64,000 bases of DNA. Origin: Bacteroidales bacterium (lineage in GTDB: Bacteria; Bacteroidota; Bacteroidia; Bacteroidales; UBA932). Positions 51,936 to 61,590 of this stretch are shown one piece after another; the stretch's first letter is position 1, and every line of letters begins with the position of its first letter. A model generated the notes under the pieces. The model searched no databases. It worked only from the letters and a program-made list of their open reading frames with translations, and was not told the origin of the DNA. The position numbers and the translations under genes are program-made. Where the stretch lies: assembly GCA_021371955.1 (NCBI GenBank), contig JAJFVD010000003.1, positions 186,001-250,000 on the forward strand, written 5' to 3'.

Positions 51936-53069
51936 TTAGACTGGTTCATAAAAAGTATCTCTGTCTTCAGGATTAAACCATTCGTTAATCCAGAATTGGG
52001 TATACAACTCCTCAGTTCCGATATTTTTTATATTATGCGTATACCATATAGGGATATCCACAAAAGAGGGATTACGACCATCAAGATTTAGGTTTATTAT
52101 ATCAGTCGTTCCTATTTTACGTAACTGGATTAAGGCTTTGCCCTTAATAACAATAAAACGTTCAATTTTGCGAGTATGAAAATGGTTCCCTCTTGTAAAA
52201 CCGGGGAATGTTGTAGAATAAGAAACCTGACCTCCAATTCCCAATTTTATCGTTTCCACAAATAATCCTCTGGAATCGATTGATTCTACTAATTTTATCG
52301 GAAAGTGGTTGGTTAAATCAATATAACTTCGGAATGTATTAAACAGATTTATTTCATTAGTGTCCCTGAGCTCTGGGATATATCCGTGTATAAAATATTG
52401 ATTTTTAAATTTTTCAAATAATAATAGGATTTCTGATACACTTCTTTCGAAATCATACGAAAGCCAATCTGTTTCAACCGCAGGTGATACCGATTTATAT
52501 ATGTCCCTTATTTTTTTTATAATATAACTGCACAGATTGCCAATATATATCAATCGAACTTTACTTTCCTTAATAATTATAGGATTATCTCCATGAGTCA
52601 ATTGATGGCAGAAAGTAGCGATAAATGAATTATAGTTAGGCAGACCGAATGGCCCAAATACATTAGGAACAACCATGCCTGTAAATGAGGCAGAGTTTCT
52701 CTTTGCCCATATTTCCAATAGTTCGCGACCTTCCCTTTTTGATTTTCCATATTCATTATCACTTTCTTCTTGAGTAGATGAAGAAAACAGAACATGAGGC
52801 TTCACATTTGCGGCTTCCATCGCCCCGATAAGTTGGTTTACCAATTTAAGGTTGGTGTTATATAAATTCTGAGGATTAATATGGCGATTTATTGCTGCAA
52901 GATGGACAATCACATCACATTGTCTAACAAAATTGATTAAAAAAAAATCATTTTTGAAAAAGGCATCTTCGAACGGGACATGTTCAAACTCATCAGGAAA
53001 CAAACCGAGCATATTATAAAGATGGGTTCCGACAAAACCAGACTGTCCTGTAATACCTACCCTTATCAT
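51936..53069 (-). CDS. fnlB: UDP-sugar reductase with C-terminal cupin
   Basis: A 377-residue bifunctional protein of the FnlB/CapF/WbjC type. The N-terminal SDR half opens IRVGITGQSGFVGTHLYNML and has LFSSSTQEESDNEYGKSKRE. The C-terminal half is a metal-binding cupin (TTFPGFTRGNHFHTRKIERF, IWYTHNIKNIGTEEL). The enzyme epimerises and then reduces the FnlA product on the way to UDP-L-FucNAc. Its ATG overlaps the fnlA stop (ATGA). Confidence 0.94.
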   Translation of the reverse strand: MIRVGITGQSGFVGTHLYNMLGLFPDEFEHVPFEDAFFKNDFFLINFVRQCDVIVHLAAINRHINPQNLYNTNLKLVNQLIGAMEAANVKPHVLFSSSTQEESDNEYGKSKREGRELLEIWAKRNSASFTGMVVPNVFGPFGLPNYNSFIATFCHQLTHGDNPIIIKESKVRLIYIGNLCSYIIKKIRDIYKSVSPAVETDWLSYDFERSVSEILLLFEKFKNQYFIHGYIPELRDTNEINLFNTFRSYIDLTNHFPIKLVESIDSRGLFVETIKLGIGGQVSYSTTFPGFTRGNHFHTRKIERFIVIKGKALIQLRKIGTTDIINLNLDGRNPSFVDIPIWYTHNIKNIGTEELYTQFWINEWFNPEDRDTFYEPV

Positions 53070-54088
53070 AATCCCAAATCTTCTTTAATTATATCTAGTT
53101 TGATTAAAAGATTCTGCATCCCGTCTAAATCAAGACGATGTGTATTATGGGAGTTATAATCTTCGACAAGCGCAATCTTTTCCTCTCCCTGAACAAAGTA
53201 TTTATCATAATTGAGATCTCGTGTATCGCAGGGGATGCGATAATAGTCACCCATATCTTCACTTTTGGCCATTTCTTCCCGTGTGACTAATGTTTCATAT
53301 AATTTTTCTCCGTGACGGGTACCAATTATTTTTACTTTTACATTTGACTTGTATAAGTTAATCAGAGCTTTATACAATATTTCCAAAGTTGATGCCGGTG
53401 CTTTCTGAACAAATAAATCACCATTAGCTCCATGTTGAAAAGCGTATAAGACTAAATCAACAGCATCGTCCAATGTCATCATATAGCGGGTCATATTGGG
53501 GTCAGTAATTGTAATATCATTTCCAGCTTTAATTTGATCAATCCATAATGGAATGACAGACCCTCTGCTCGCCATCACATTCCCATATCGGGTACAACAG
53601 ATAGTGGTCGCGGCATCTTTCCCTAAGGCACGACCTTTAGATATTGCAACCTTCTCCATCATTGCCTTGCTTATTCCCATCGCATTGATAGGGTAAGCTG
53701 CTTTATCCGTGCTAAGCACAACAATATTTTTTACTCCATGTTGTATTGCCGAATCAATAACGTTTTCAGTTCCTAAAACATTAGTTTTTACAGCCTGAAT
53801 TGGGAAAAACTCACAGGATGGAACCTGTTTAAGTGCTGCTGCATGGAAAATAAAATCAACACCTGACATTGCACTATCCACCGACGCTCTGTCTCTCACA
53901 TCGCCGATGTAAAATTTAATCTTAGGATTTTGATATTTATGACGCATATCGTCCTGTTTTTTTTCATCGCGTGAAAAAATTCGGATCTCTTTTATGTCAG
54001 TGTTTAGAAATCTGGATAGAACAGCGTTCCCAAAAGATCCCGTTCCTCCTGTTATAAGGATTGTTTTATTTATAGTTAAATTGTGCAT
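53066..54088 (-). CDS. fnlA: UDP-GlcNAc 4,6-dehydratase/5-epimerase
   Basis: A 340-residue SDR of the FnlA/CapE/WbjB group. ILITGGTGSFGNAVLSRFLN binds the cofactor. The catalytic segment YPINAMGISKAMMEKVAISK has Met in place of the usual Tyr, typical of the CapE group. SRDEKKQDDMRHKYQNPKIK and FYIGDVRDRASVDSAM are also hallmarks. First step from UDP-GlcNAc to UDP-L-FucNAc. It could conceivably also feed the pglE/pglD pair, but stereochemistry makes that unlikely. Confidence 0.95.
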   Translation of the reverse strand: MHNLTINKTILITGGTGSFGNAVLSRFLNTDIKEIRIFSRDEKKQDDMRHKYQNPKIKFYIGDVRDRASVDSAMSGVDFIFHAAALKQVPSCEFFPIQAVKTNVLGTENVIDSAIQHGVKNIVVLSTDKAAYPINAMGISKAMMEKVAISKGRALGKDAATTICCTRYGNVMASRGSVIPLWIDQIKAGNDITITDPNMTRYMMTLDDAVDLVLYAFQHGANGDLFVQKAPASTLEILYKALINLYKSNVKVKIIGTRHGEKLYETLVTREEMAKSEDMGDYYRIPCDTRDLNYDKYFVQGEEKIALVEDYNSHNTHRLDLDGMQNLLIKLDIIKEDLGL

Positions 54089-54098
54089 AAATATTATA

Positions 54099-54728
54099 TT
54101 AAATATTAGTTATGTCGCTTATTACAAAATTTTCAATTTGGAAAATCGGTATCATACTTCTAAGTTTCTCTTCTGACATATTCCACCATTTTAGTTCTAA
54201 CAATCTATCAATGATTGGAGCATCAAAACGAAATTTAATAATTTTTGCAGGTGCGCCAACAACAATTGCATAATCGGGAATATCCTTTGTAACAATTGAC
54301 CCTGCTCCAATAATTACTCCATTACCAACTTTTACCCCGCCCATTATTATTACTTTAGTCCCAATCCATACATCGCTACCAATTGAGACTCTTTTACCTT
54401 CAACAAATGTATCTGCTTTAGCCCACCGATATCTAGTGCCATTTTTTTTGGAAGTAAAGATTGGTGATGTAGAGATATTTTTTATACTGTGAGTAGCAAG
54501 TCCAATACAGCAGTATGAAGAAATTGAACAAAATTTTCCAATATCAGCACAAATTATATCGGATTTTGGTCCAATATAAGAGAATGAATCAATATTTGAA
54601 TTATAAATTTTAGCTCCATGATAGACCGTTGCCTTTTTGCTTACATTTGACTCAATATCTACAAGTGCAAAAATAGAAATCCCCCTATTAAATAAATTTT
54701 TTATTAGTCCTAAAATATATTTTAGCAT
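54099..54728 (-). CDS. Hexapeptide-repeat acetyltransferase
   Basis: A 209-residue left-handed beta-helix acyltransferase of the CatB/maltose-acetyltransferase superfamily. Repeats run from about residue 35 to 150. The motifs [20 protein letters not shown] and [20 protein letters not shown] with [11 protein letters not shown] are typical. [20 protein letters not shown] carries the probable catalytic His. It would O-acetylate a sugar of the polymer. It lies 10 bases upstream of fnlA. Confidence 0.88.
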   Translation of the reverse strand: MLKYILGLIKNLFNRGISIFALVDIESNVSKKATVYHGAKIYNSNIDSFSYIGPKSDIICADIGKFCSISSYCCIGLATHSIKNISTSPIFTSKKNGTRYRWAKADTFVEGKRVSIGSDVWIGTKVIIMGGVKVGNGVIIGAGSIVTKDIPDYAIVVGAPAKIIKFRFDAPIIDRLLELKWWNMSEEKLRSMIPIFQIENFVISDITNI

Positions 54729-54753
54729 AGTATTTAACTTGATATTTCATCAA

Positions 54754-55845
54754 TTATTGTACATGAGTATTTGATACATAAAGAGCCGCTGAATATAAAG
54801 CATTTGCCATGTCTTCCGGTTTTCGTTTTTCTCTGTAGAATTTTAACGCATTTTCGCCCATTTTTATGAATTTTTCTTCGTTCTCAGATATATCTAGAAT
54901 AATATTTTTTAGCTGAGAAATATTATTCATTAGAATACCGTTTATTCCATTTTGTATGTTCAAACGTTCTCCTCCTGTAATCGCATCATGCATTGTTATA
55001 TAAGGTATTCCATATCCCATACTCTCTAATACTGAAAGACCCGCTTGCTTAGGAGAAATACATGCAACTGCTCTTTTGAAATACTCCGATTTTTTTTTAG
55101 AGTCAAAAATTGGGCCTAAAAGAGAAATTTTATTATTCAGTTCATTGTCATTTATCCACTTATCAATTTTATCATATTCTTTTCCCCCTCCAATAATATT
55201 CAATGGTAAAATTTGGGAATTGCATGAATATGCTAATTTATAGTTTTCCAATAAATCCAAAATACCTTTTTGCATATATAATGTTCCTATAAATAATATG
55301 CTGTCTTTATGAATTATTTCGTATTCTATATCATTGATAACCTCGACAGTATTTGGAGCAACAAATAGCTTCTCCTTAGCGAATCCTCTGCTAATGTATT
55401 TTGACAAAGGGTAATCACTATAGAAAATTAATCCATCTGCACGTCTATAAAAATAATCTCGTACAAAATCCCACTTTGATATGGAATCAAATTTTTTATC
55501 ATAAGATGCAGATACACCAATAGTCCAATAAATGACCCTAAACTTTCTTTTTTTATGAAACGTTAGTGTACTCAATTTCAACCAGGCTATATCGCCATAT
55601 GCTATAACTACATCGAAGTTTTGACATAATTTAAAAATATTATCCTTATGTATGAAGAATTTACTATAGTTTAAAATTGGAAGTTTTATAACATTGAAAT
55701 TTAAAGTTTCTTTTGTATCTGGACCAATAGAATATGCAACTGTAAGACTGCATTTTTCTGCAAGTAAATTAAAAATCGGTATTCTGTAGTGAAACAAATT
55801 GTTATAAAGAATAAGAATTTTTGGCTGCTCTTTTTCCGTTTCCAT
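54754..55845 (-). CDS. GT4-type glycosyltransferase
   Basis: A 363-residue GT-B glycosyltransferase. The C-terminal donor half contains DSILFIGTLYMQKGILDLLE, LNIIGGGKEYDKIDKWINDN and KQAGLSVLESMGYGIPYITM (ExxxxG/P donor motif). The acceptor and linkage cannot be read from the sequence. It starts one base after the wecB stop, so it probably adds ManNAcA or the next residue. Confidence 0.88.
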   Translation of the reverse strand: METEKEQPKILILYNNLFHYRIPIFNLLAEKCSLTVAYSIGPDTKETLNFNVIKLPILNYSKFFIHKDNIFKLCQNFDVVIAYGDIAWLKLSTLTFHKKRKFRVIYWTIGVSASYDKKFDSISKWDFVRDYFYRRADGLIFYSDYPLSKYISRGFAKEKLFVAPNTVEVINDIEYEIIHKDSILFIGTLYMQKGILDLLENYKLAYSCNSQILPLNIIGGGKEYDKIDKWINDNELNNKISLLGPIFDSKKKSEYFKRAVACISPKQAGLSVLESMGYGIPYITMHDAITGGERLNIQNGINGILMNNISQLKNIILDISENEEKFIKMGENALKFYREKRKPEDMANALYSAALYVSNTHVQ

Positions 55846-55846
55846 T

Positions 55847-56995
55847 TTATTGAAATGTTTTTACAATTCTCCCACAGGCTAATCCATCTCCGTAAGGATT
55901 AACAGCCTTACTCATTTGATTATAATAATTTATATCATCAAGTAGAGTTGACACTTCATTTATAATTTTTTCATATTCTGTCCCAACTAATTTGACAGTT
56001 CCAGCATCAAGGGCCTCCGGTCGCTCAGTAGTGTCTCGCATAACCAATACTGGCTTGCCTAAACCAGGAGCTTCTTCCTGAATTCCACCGCTATCCGTAA
56101 GGATAATAGTGCTTTTATCCATTAAGTAAACAAACTGAAGATATCCCATTGGCTCAATAAAAAACATATTCGAAATTAAATTTTCATCTCCGAATACTTC
56201 CCGTATCGGTTTGCGAACGTTTGGGTTCATATGCATAGGATATACAAAATCAACTTTTGGATACTTTTGAGTCAGAGTTTTAATTGCAGATGCGATATTT
56301 ATGAATCCCTCACCAAAGTTCTCCCTTCGATGGCCTGTAATTAATACCAGTCTTTGCCCATTATTCAATCTATTTACGTCATATCCAGCGTTTTTAAGAT
56401 CTATTTTAAGCTGAGCAGATAGAGTGACGTCGTCTTTAATTTTGCCAACTACCTTGTGGAGTGCATCGATAACAGTATTCCCTGTAACAATAATTTTTTC
56501 TCCATCTATCCCTTCGTCTAACAAGTTCTGTTTACTTAGTGCTGTTGGCGAAAAATTATAAGTAGCGATTCGGCTTGTGATTAATCTGTTCATCTCTTCA
56601 GGCCATGGACTATATATGTTGTGAGTTCTTAGACCTGCCTCGACATGTCCTACTGGAATTTGTTGATAAAAGGCTGCTAATGCGGATATAGCTGACGTTG
56701 TTGTGTCACCATGTACCAATACCAAATCTGGAAGGGCATTTTTAAGCACATCTCTCATCCCAAGCATTACTCGAGCTGTTACATCATATAAGTCCTGCTC
56801 CTTTTTCATGATATTTAAATCATAATCAGGTGTAATTTCAAATAAATTGAGGACCTGATCCAGCATTTCCCTGTGTTGGCCAGTTACACAAACAATCGTT
56901 TTAAACTTATCCGGGTGCTTTTGAAACTCCTTCACAAGAGGTGCCATTTTAATTGCTTCCGGACGAGTTCCAAAAACTAACATTATTTTCTTCAT
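55847..56995 (-). CDS. wecB: UDP-N-acetylglucosamine 2-epimerase (non-hydrolysing)
   Basis: A 382-residue GT-B-fold epimerase making UDP-ManNAc. MLVFGTRPEAIKMAPLVKEF, VHGDTTTSAISALAAFYQQI, VEAGLRTHNIYSPWPEEMNR, LITGHRRENFGEGF and TDSGGIQEEAPGLGKPVLVM match WecB in full. Adjacent to wecC (3 bases), it supplies that enzyme. Confidence 0.96.
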   Translation of the reverse strand: MKKIMLVFGTRPEAIKMAPLVKEFQKHPDKFKTIVCVTGQHREMLDQVLNLFEITPDYDLNIMKKEQDLYDVTARVMLGMRDVLKNALPDLVLVHGDTTTSAISALAAFYQQIPVGHVEAGLRTHNIYSPWPEEMNRLITSRIATYNFSPTALSKQNLLDEGIDGEKIIVTGNTVIDALHKVVGKIKDDVTLSAQLKIDLKNAGYDVNRLNNGQRLVLITGHRRENFGEGFINIASAIKTLTQKYPKVDFVYPMHMNPNVRKPIREVFGDENLISNMFFIEPMGYLQFVYLMDKSTIILTDSGGIQEEAPGLGKPVLVMRDTTERPEALDAGTVKLVGTEYEKIINEVSTLLDDINYYNQMSKAVNPYGDGLACGRIVKTFQ

Positions 56996-56998
56996 ATT

Positions 56999-58198
56999 TT
57001 ATTTTCTTAAACCACAAAAATCTAATTCAACCTTTCCAATTGTTCTAGGCATATTAATGAACTCATTGTGCTTAACAAGCCAAACTATAATATGAGCCTT
57101 ATTATATGCGTCTTTATAATTTGTAATGTTAAAACTTTTATGGGAGTTAATGTTTGGTTCTACTACAAGGACATCTGCACGAGCTTCTGATATGATTCGT
57201 GATGTGATGTATTTAGCTGGAGATTCACGTAAATCATCAATATTTGGTTTAAATGCTAAACCCATGCAAGCAACAATCGGCTCTAAATCAGTTTCAGCCG
57301 TATACTTCTGACAAGCATCCAAGATTCGGTTTGCACACCAGTCGGCTTTATAGTCATTTGTCTCACGGGCACGTTTAATTAGTTGGGATTGTTCTGGAAA
57401 ATCAGAAACAATAAACCAAGGATCAACTGCAATACAATGACCACCAACTCCGCACCCGGGTTGTAGGATATTTACGCGTGGGTGCTTGTTTGCCAATTCA
57501 ATCAATTCCCAAACATCAATATCAGCTTTCTTACAAATCATTGAAAGTTCATTTGCAAAAGCAATCTGTACATCACGGGATGAGTTCTCGGTAAGCTTAC
57601 ACATTTCAGCAGTACGGGAATTTGTCTTGTGAAGTTCCCCTTTCACGAAAATGGAATAGAATTCTATTGCTTTTTCTGTTGACTCTGGATTAATGCCACC
57701 AATGACCCGATCATTGTGTTCTAATTCATACAAAACATTTCCAGGCAGCACACGTTCTGGACAATAGGCAATATAGATTTTCCCTTTAAGTTCGGGCCGC
57801 TCTTTATATATCACTTCTGCCATCTTCTCTGTTGTCATTACTGGTGAAGTTGATTCAATTACAAACAGATTCCCTTCTTTTAAGAACGGTATTACCATAC
57901 GAGTAGCCGATTCAACATATGAAATGTCAGCTCTGTGGTTTTGTTTAAAAGGTGTTGGAACAACTATAAAAAAGGCATCAGCTTCTTCAGGTTTCAACGA
58001 GGCTTTAAGATAACCGTTTTCAACTACATTTTTGACTAATTTATCTAAAGATGGTTCTGCAATGTGTATTTTGCCTTGATTGATTGTCTCTACCACAATA
58101 CTATTTACATCAACACCTACAATTTGAATTCCTTTACTTGCAGCAACTGCTGCTGTTGGCAGGCCAATATAGCCTAATCCCATAAATACCGCTTTCAT
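56999..58198 (-). CDS. wecC: UDP-N-acetyl-D-mannosamine dehydrogenase
   Basis: A 399-residue NAD-dependent four-electron dehydrogenase giving UDP-ManNAcA. MGLGYIGLPTAAVAASKGIQ binds NAD. The catalytic Cys (about residue 255) is in GCGVGGHCIAVDPWFIVSDF. CPERVLPGNVLYELEHNDRV and AFKPNIDDLRESPAKYITSR complete the domains. With wecB it provides D-ManNAcA. It follows a 219-base gap and may begin a new transcript. Confidence 0.96.
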   Translation of the reverse strand: MKAVFMGLGYIGLPTAAVAASKGIQIVGVDVNSIVVETINQGKIHIAEPSLDKLVKNVVENGYLKASLKPEEADAFFIVVPTPFKQNHRADISYVESATRMVIPFLKEGNLFVIESTSPVMTTEKMAEVIYKERPELKGKIYIAYCPERVLPGNVLYELEHNDRVIGGINPESTEKAIEFYSIFVKGELHKTNSRTAEMCKLTENSSRDVQIAFANELSMICKKADIDVWELIELANKHPRVNILQPGCGVGGHCIAVDPWFIVSDFPEQSQLIKRARETNDYKADWCANRILDACQKYTAETDLEPIVACMGLAFKPNIDDLRESPAKYITSRIISEARADVLVVEPNINSHKSFNITNYKDAYNKAHIIVWLVKHNEFINMPRTIGKVELDFCGLRK

Positions 58199-58386
58199 AT
58201 TATTATTATAATTGTTCTTTATAAATATTGAAAACCAATTCTAAGTTTAATATTAAGGAATGAATAAACTTTACCTGATTGAACCGGTTTAATAACTTCC
58301 GGAATTTTTTAACGTAAAAAAGCTATCAACCATTTTTTGTATACTCTAAACTTCCCTAATACAAATTTATGATTTTATCAGATGAC

Positions 58387-58409
58387 TTTAGTTCTAAATT
58401 AGAACTAAA
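58387..58409. terminator. Palindrome behind the FemAB-like gene
   Basis: TTTAGTTCTAA, one base, TTAGAACTAAA: perfect 11-base arms, 9 bases from the FemAB-like stop. There is no T-run, so termination is uncertain. The rest of the 58199-58417 gap is A+T-rich with no gene; no strong promoter box is found for wecC. Confidence 0.5.
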
Positions 58410-58417
58410 ACTAATTA

Positions 58418-59389
58418 TTAATTTCCAGCTTTTTGTTCTTGATCAATAACATCACCCTCATAATTCTCCCCCTTATAATATTTGAAATATATAGTTAATA
58501 GAAATGAGTAAATTTTATATTTTATATTACTAAATGGATATTTCCATAGATAACCTATTTCAAAATCTCCACCAAATCTTGATTTAAAACGCTGTATTCC
58601 TTCCAAACGACTTCCCTCTTTTGGATTGATTCTGCCACCCACAAAATCATAGAATTTTACTCCATTTTTTTTCATTTGTAGAATAGTCTCCCAATGCAAT
58701 AAATTCATTGCACCGGAGTGCGGATGTTCTGTTGACCCCCCATGTAAATAAAAACAAGAATGATTCTTGTTCCATATAAAAATAGCCGATCCTTGAATTT
58801 CATTACCAGCTTTTACTATTGAAAAAAAAACATTTTCGTTCAAACAACTCAATTGTTGTACATATTCATAAGTAGGAGCTATTAATCCTTGACGAGAAAA
58901 AGTTTCATTTATTAAATTATAACAATCTCCTAAATATTCTTTTCCACTAAAAACAAGAAGGCCGTCTTTTTGAGCCTTTCTTATAACATTCCGATGCTTG
59001 CTATGTAATAATGTAAATAATTCATCTTCAGTTTTTCTGAGGTCCAAGATATAAGATCCAAATTTACAGTACATACTTCCGTTTGGATATGAATTGAATA
59101 TTCCTGTGTTTGTTGTGCTAATAAAATCAGCACGGATGTTTTTTTTAATAAATTCTAAAGCTTCTTCTAGAAATATTTTTTCTTCATCAATGTCTTTAGC
59201 TCCCAAAACTGGTGTCGGCAATTGAATATAATAAAAGATCAATCGTTTCCTTTTAATAAAAGGTAAAATGCAATCATTATCTACGATGTATCCATAATCT
59301 ACGCAACCATTAAACGATTTTAAGTATTCAACTAGTCCTGTCGCTGGTAGTTCGCCTACGAAAGATGCCGATTCTTTAGTCACTTTCAT
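58418..59389 (-). CDS. FemAB-like GNAT protein
   Basis: A 323-residue protein with a tandem GNAT fold like FemX/FemAB aminoacyltransferases. The central segment LLHSKHRNVIRKAQKDGLLV is the K-x-R-x-x-IRKA motif of the family, followed by FFSIVKAGNEIQGSAIFIWN and YLHGGSTEHPHSGAMNLLHW, GVKFYDFVGGRINPKEGSRL. In cell-wall FemAB these add amino acids to peptidoglycan; relatives in polysaccharide clusters probably acylate a sugar or its amino group. It overlaps the DegT-like gene by 4 bases and belongs to a three-gene unit. Confidence 0.85.
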   Translation of the reverse strand: MKVTKESASFVGELPATGLVEYLKSFNGCVDYGYIVDNDCILPFIKRKRLIFYYIQLPTPVLGAKDIDEEKIFLEEALEFIKKNIRADFISTTNTGIFNSYPNGSMYCKFGSYILDLRKTEDELFTLLHSKHRNVIRKAQKDGLLVFSGKEYLGDCYNLINETFSRQGLIAPTYEYVQQLSCLNENVFFSIVKAGNEIQGSAIFIWNKNHSCFYLHGGSTEHPHSGAMNLLHWETILQMKKNGVKFYDFVGGRINPKEGSRLEGIQRFKSRFGGDFEIGYLWKYPFSNIKYKIYSFLLTIYFKYYKGENYEGDVIDQEQKAGN

Positions 59390-60510
59390 TCATTAGACCT
59401 TTTAGATATTTTCAAATCATTAAATTGGATGAATTTGTCAATAACATCAAATAAATAATTCATTTTTACTACATCATCTTCAATTGGAAATTCAACTATG
59501 CACCCATCAATTATTCTCGAAACAGGCAAATAATCCAATTTATCTGTTAATAATGCATAGCCATTACTCGCATATATATTTTTTTTCAAACAAAAATCAA
59601 TAATGTCATTGGCAATTGTTTTATCTGAGCATACAATAACAATTTTATGATTATTTGGGATGCCTCTTTTTGCTTTAACTATCTGGAATAAATCATTCCC
59701 TTCAAATCGCACATAAAATTTATTAAAAAAGCTTTGTCTGAAATCAAAATCCCCGTTATTCATACTTTCTAAAATACCGCCAAGTATACCTTTTTCAAAA
59801 TTTGCAATATTATCATTCGATAGGTCAATAAATTTGAAAAAAGCGATATTTATATATCTTAATAATTTGAATATGTGATATTTTCTATACTTGTAAATAT
59901 TTAATCTATTGAAATAATAATCAAGATATATAATTTTATGGATTAGATTATGATGTACATAATTGATTTTGTATAAAATATTCGTTGTCCAAAAGAAAGC
60001 ACCCATATGTCCTGCCGTAGGTTTTCCAGGTGAAAAAGAAAAAAAACCAGCATTCCCAAATGTACCTACATGCCGGTCATCTAATTTTGCACCAAAACTT
60101 TGTGCAGCATCATCAATCAGCACAATATTTTTACTTATACAAAATTGCTCTATTTTAAATAGATCAGCTGGATTTCCATACATACTTGCAACAAGAATAG
60201 CTTTGACCCCGGTTTTTTCAGCAATATTTATTATTGAGGAAATATCTGCATTAAGGTCACTAGAATCGATGTCGTAAAAGTCGTAAGCAATTCCCAGTTT
60301 TTTGACTGTGCTGAGGATAATATTACATGCATATGCAGGCAACAAAATAGAATCAATTTCTGGAAAAGAACTGAGTATATGCTTCAGTGCAAATCTGCCT
60401 TTGGAAGCATATTGTATCTGCTGATTGGTTGTTCTGTACAAATAGGAAAAATCAATCTTTTTTTGGACGAACTTAGGCGGAGTAAAAATTCTAATCTCTT
60501 TTTTATTCAT
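59386..60510 (-). CDS. DegT/DnrJ/EryC1-like aminotransferase family protein
   Basis: A 374-residue PLP-fold protein. LLPAYACNIILSTVKKLGIA, LIDDAAQSFGAKLDDRHVGT and FFSFSPGKPTAGHMGAF (Lys163 as the likely Schiff-base residue) assign it to the DegT superfamily. It departs from sugar aminotransferases: a Lys/Tyr/His-rich segment at about 180-230 replaces the normal mid-domain, and the C-terminal donor-binding region is short. The substrate is therefore uncertain. It overlaps the deacetylase-like gene upstream by 8 bases and the FemAB-like gene downstream by 4. Confidence 0.82.
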   Translation of the reverse strand: MNKKEIRIFTPPKFVQKKIDFSYLYRTTNQQIQYASKGRFALKHILSSFPEIDSILLPAYACNIILSTVKKLGIAYDFYDIDSSDLNADISSIINIAEKTGVKAILVASMYGNPADLFKIEQFCISKNIVLIDDAAQSFGAKLDDRHVGTFGNAGFFSFSPGKPTAGHMGAFFWTTNILYKINYVHHNLIHKIIYLDYYFNRLNIYKYRKYHIFKLLRYINIAFFKFIDLSNDNIANFEKGILGGILESMNNGDFDFRQSFFNKFYVRFEGNDLFQIVKAKRGIPNNHKIVIVCSDKTIANDIIDFCLKKNIYASNGYALLTDKLDYLPVSRIIDGCIVEFPIEDDVVKMNYLFDVIDKFIQFNDLKISKRSNE

Positions 60511-61525
60511 ATTCTTTGCCCAATTTAATATCTGAACAAGTCAGAAATTTATTGGAATCTTTGACTTTAATAATAAAATTTTCAACTTGTTTAATTGAAC
60601 CTTCAGAGAATGCTTTTGGATGTCCAATAGCAACGAAATTTAAATTATCAATTTTATTTTTAAACAGGTTATATGTGTATGGAAGGAGTAAAGAGGAATA
60701 ACTATCTAATCCGGCAGCAAGATTTACTTTGCGTAATAGTTTATTGACCTTTTGTTTAGCTTCATTGGCCATATTCCCGTAACCGATGCCGCAGCCATCA
60801 CCCCATGTTATTATTGGATCAAAAATGTTCTTTGCAATCTGTTTTTTTAAAAGATAATGAAGGCTTATGAGTGGCACAGTAGAAATAGATAACTCTTTAA
60901 ACTCTCCATTTTGATCTTCTTGATTGATGTTAGAACTAAATGAATAAAGAGTTTTATTCGGGACATCTCTGTAATCATATGAATGCAAATTTGAATGAAT
61001 ATGTTCCCCTCTTATTACAGATGAATCAATGGATATATTATTATCCTTAAAGAGTTGTATGTAATTGTTAAATGTTGTTAATGAAAACCCTCCTGCACGG
61101 AATGCCCTAACTTCTTTACCAGAAATGGATTCCAATAATTTTTTTGATTCAGTAAAAGAATTTAGGGCAACATCCATTGGCAAGTCACTTAATTTGTAGT
61201 GATTTGCATCAAGATCCCATTTCTGGTCATTATAATTTGAATATATCCATTGAGGATGAAAATGTAATTCAATATCATGACCTTGATTGGATAGTTCTGC
61301 AATATTATTACAAACTAATGAATAATCATTCTCCAAAGCTGGGGAATTGGCTTTTAGTTGCCTAATTCTCAGTAAATAAGCTGCATCGACAAAAATTGTT
61401 GTTTTTACATTATATTTATCGAGCATATCTGTAAAATGTCTCAATGGAATTATTATACTATTTTGGAGAGTACCAGTTTCCGATCCCAAAAACAATTCAT
61501 AATCAAGAGTAAAGAAAATATTCAT
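60503..61525 (-). CDS. Polysaccharide deacetylase-like protein (NodB fold)
   Basis: A 340-residue protein with the NodB-type barrel. FFTLDYELFLGSETGT supplies the metal-binding Asp (Asp8). GHDIELHFHPQW (His88 and His90) forms the metal site. RAFRAGGFSLTTFNNYIQLF and a C-terminal FVAIGHPKAFSEG (His) follow. No signal peptide, so it probably works in the cytoplasm, perhaps on a precursor sugar. Members of this group appear in polysaccharide and antigen clusters. It may work with the DegT-like and FemAB-like genes it overlaps. Confidence 0.85.
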   Translation of the reverse strand: MNIFFTLDYELFLGSETGTLQNSIIIPLRHFTDMLDKYNVKTTIFVDAAYLLRIRQLKANSPALENDYSLVCNNIAELSNQGHDIELHFHPQWIYSNYNDQKWDLDANHYKLSDLPMDVALNSFTESKKLLESISGKEVRAFRAGGFSLTTFNNYIQLFKDNNISIDSSVIRGEHIHSNLHSYDYRDVPNKTLYSFSSNINQEDQNGEFKELSISTVPLISLHYLLKKQIAKNIFDPIITWGDGCGIGYGNMANEAKQKVNKLLRKVNLAAGLDSYSSLLLPYTYNLFKNKIDNLNFVAIGHPKAFSEGSIKQVENFIIKVKDSNKFLTCSDIKLGKEYE

Positions 61526-61590
61526 GTTAAGAAATTAAGATATTCATCATTATATCACTGGCAAGTATATCACACTCTATCAGCAAGTAT

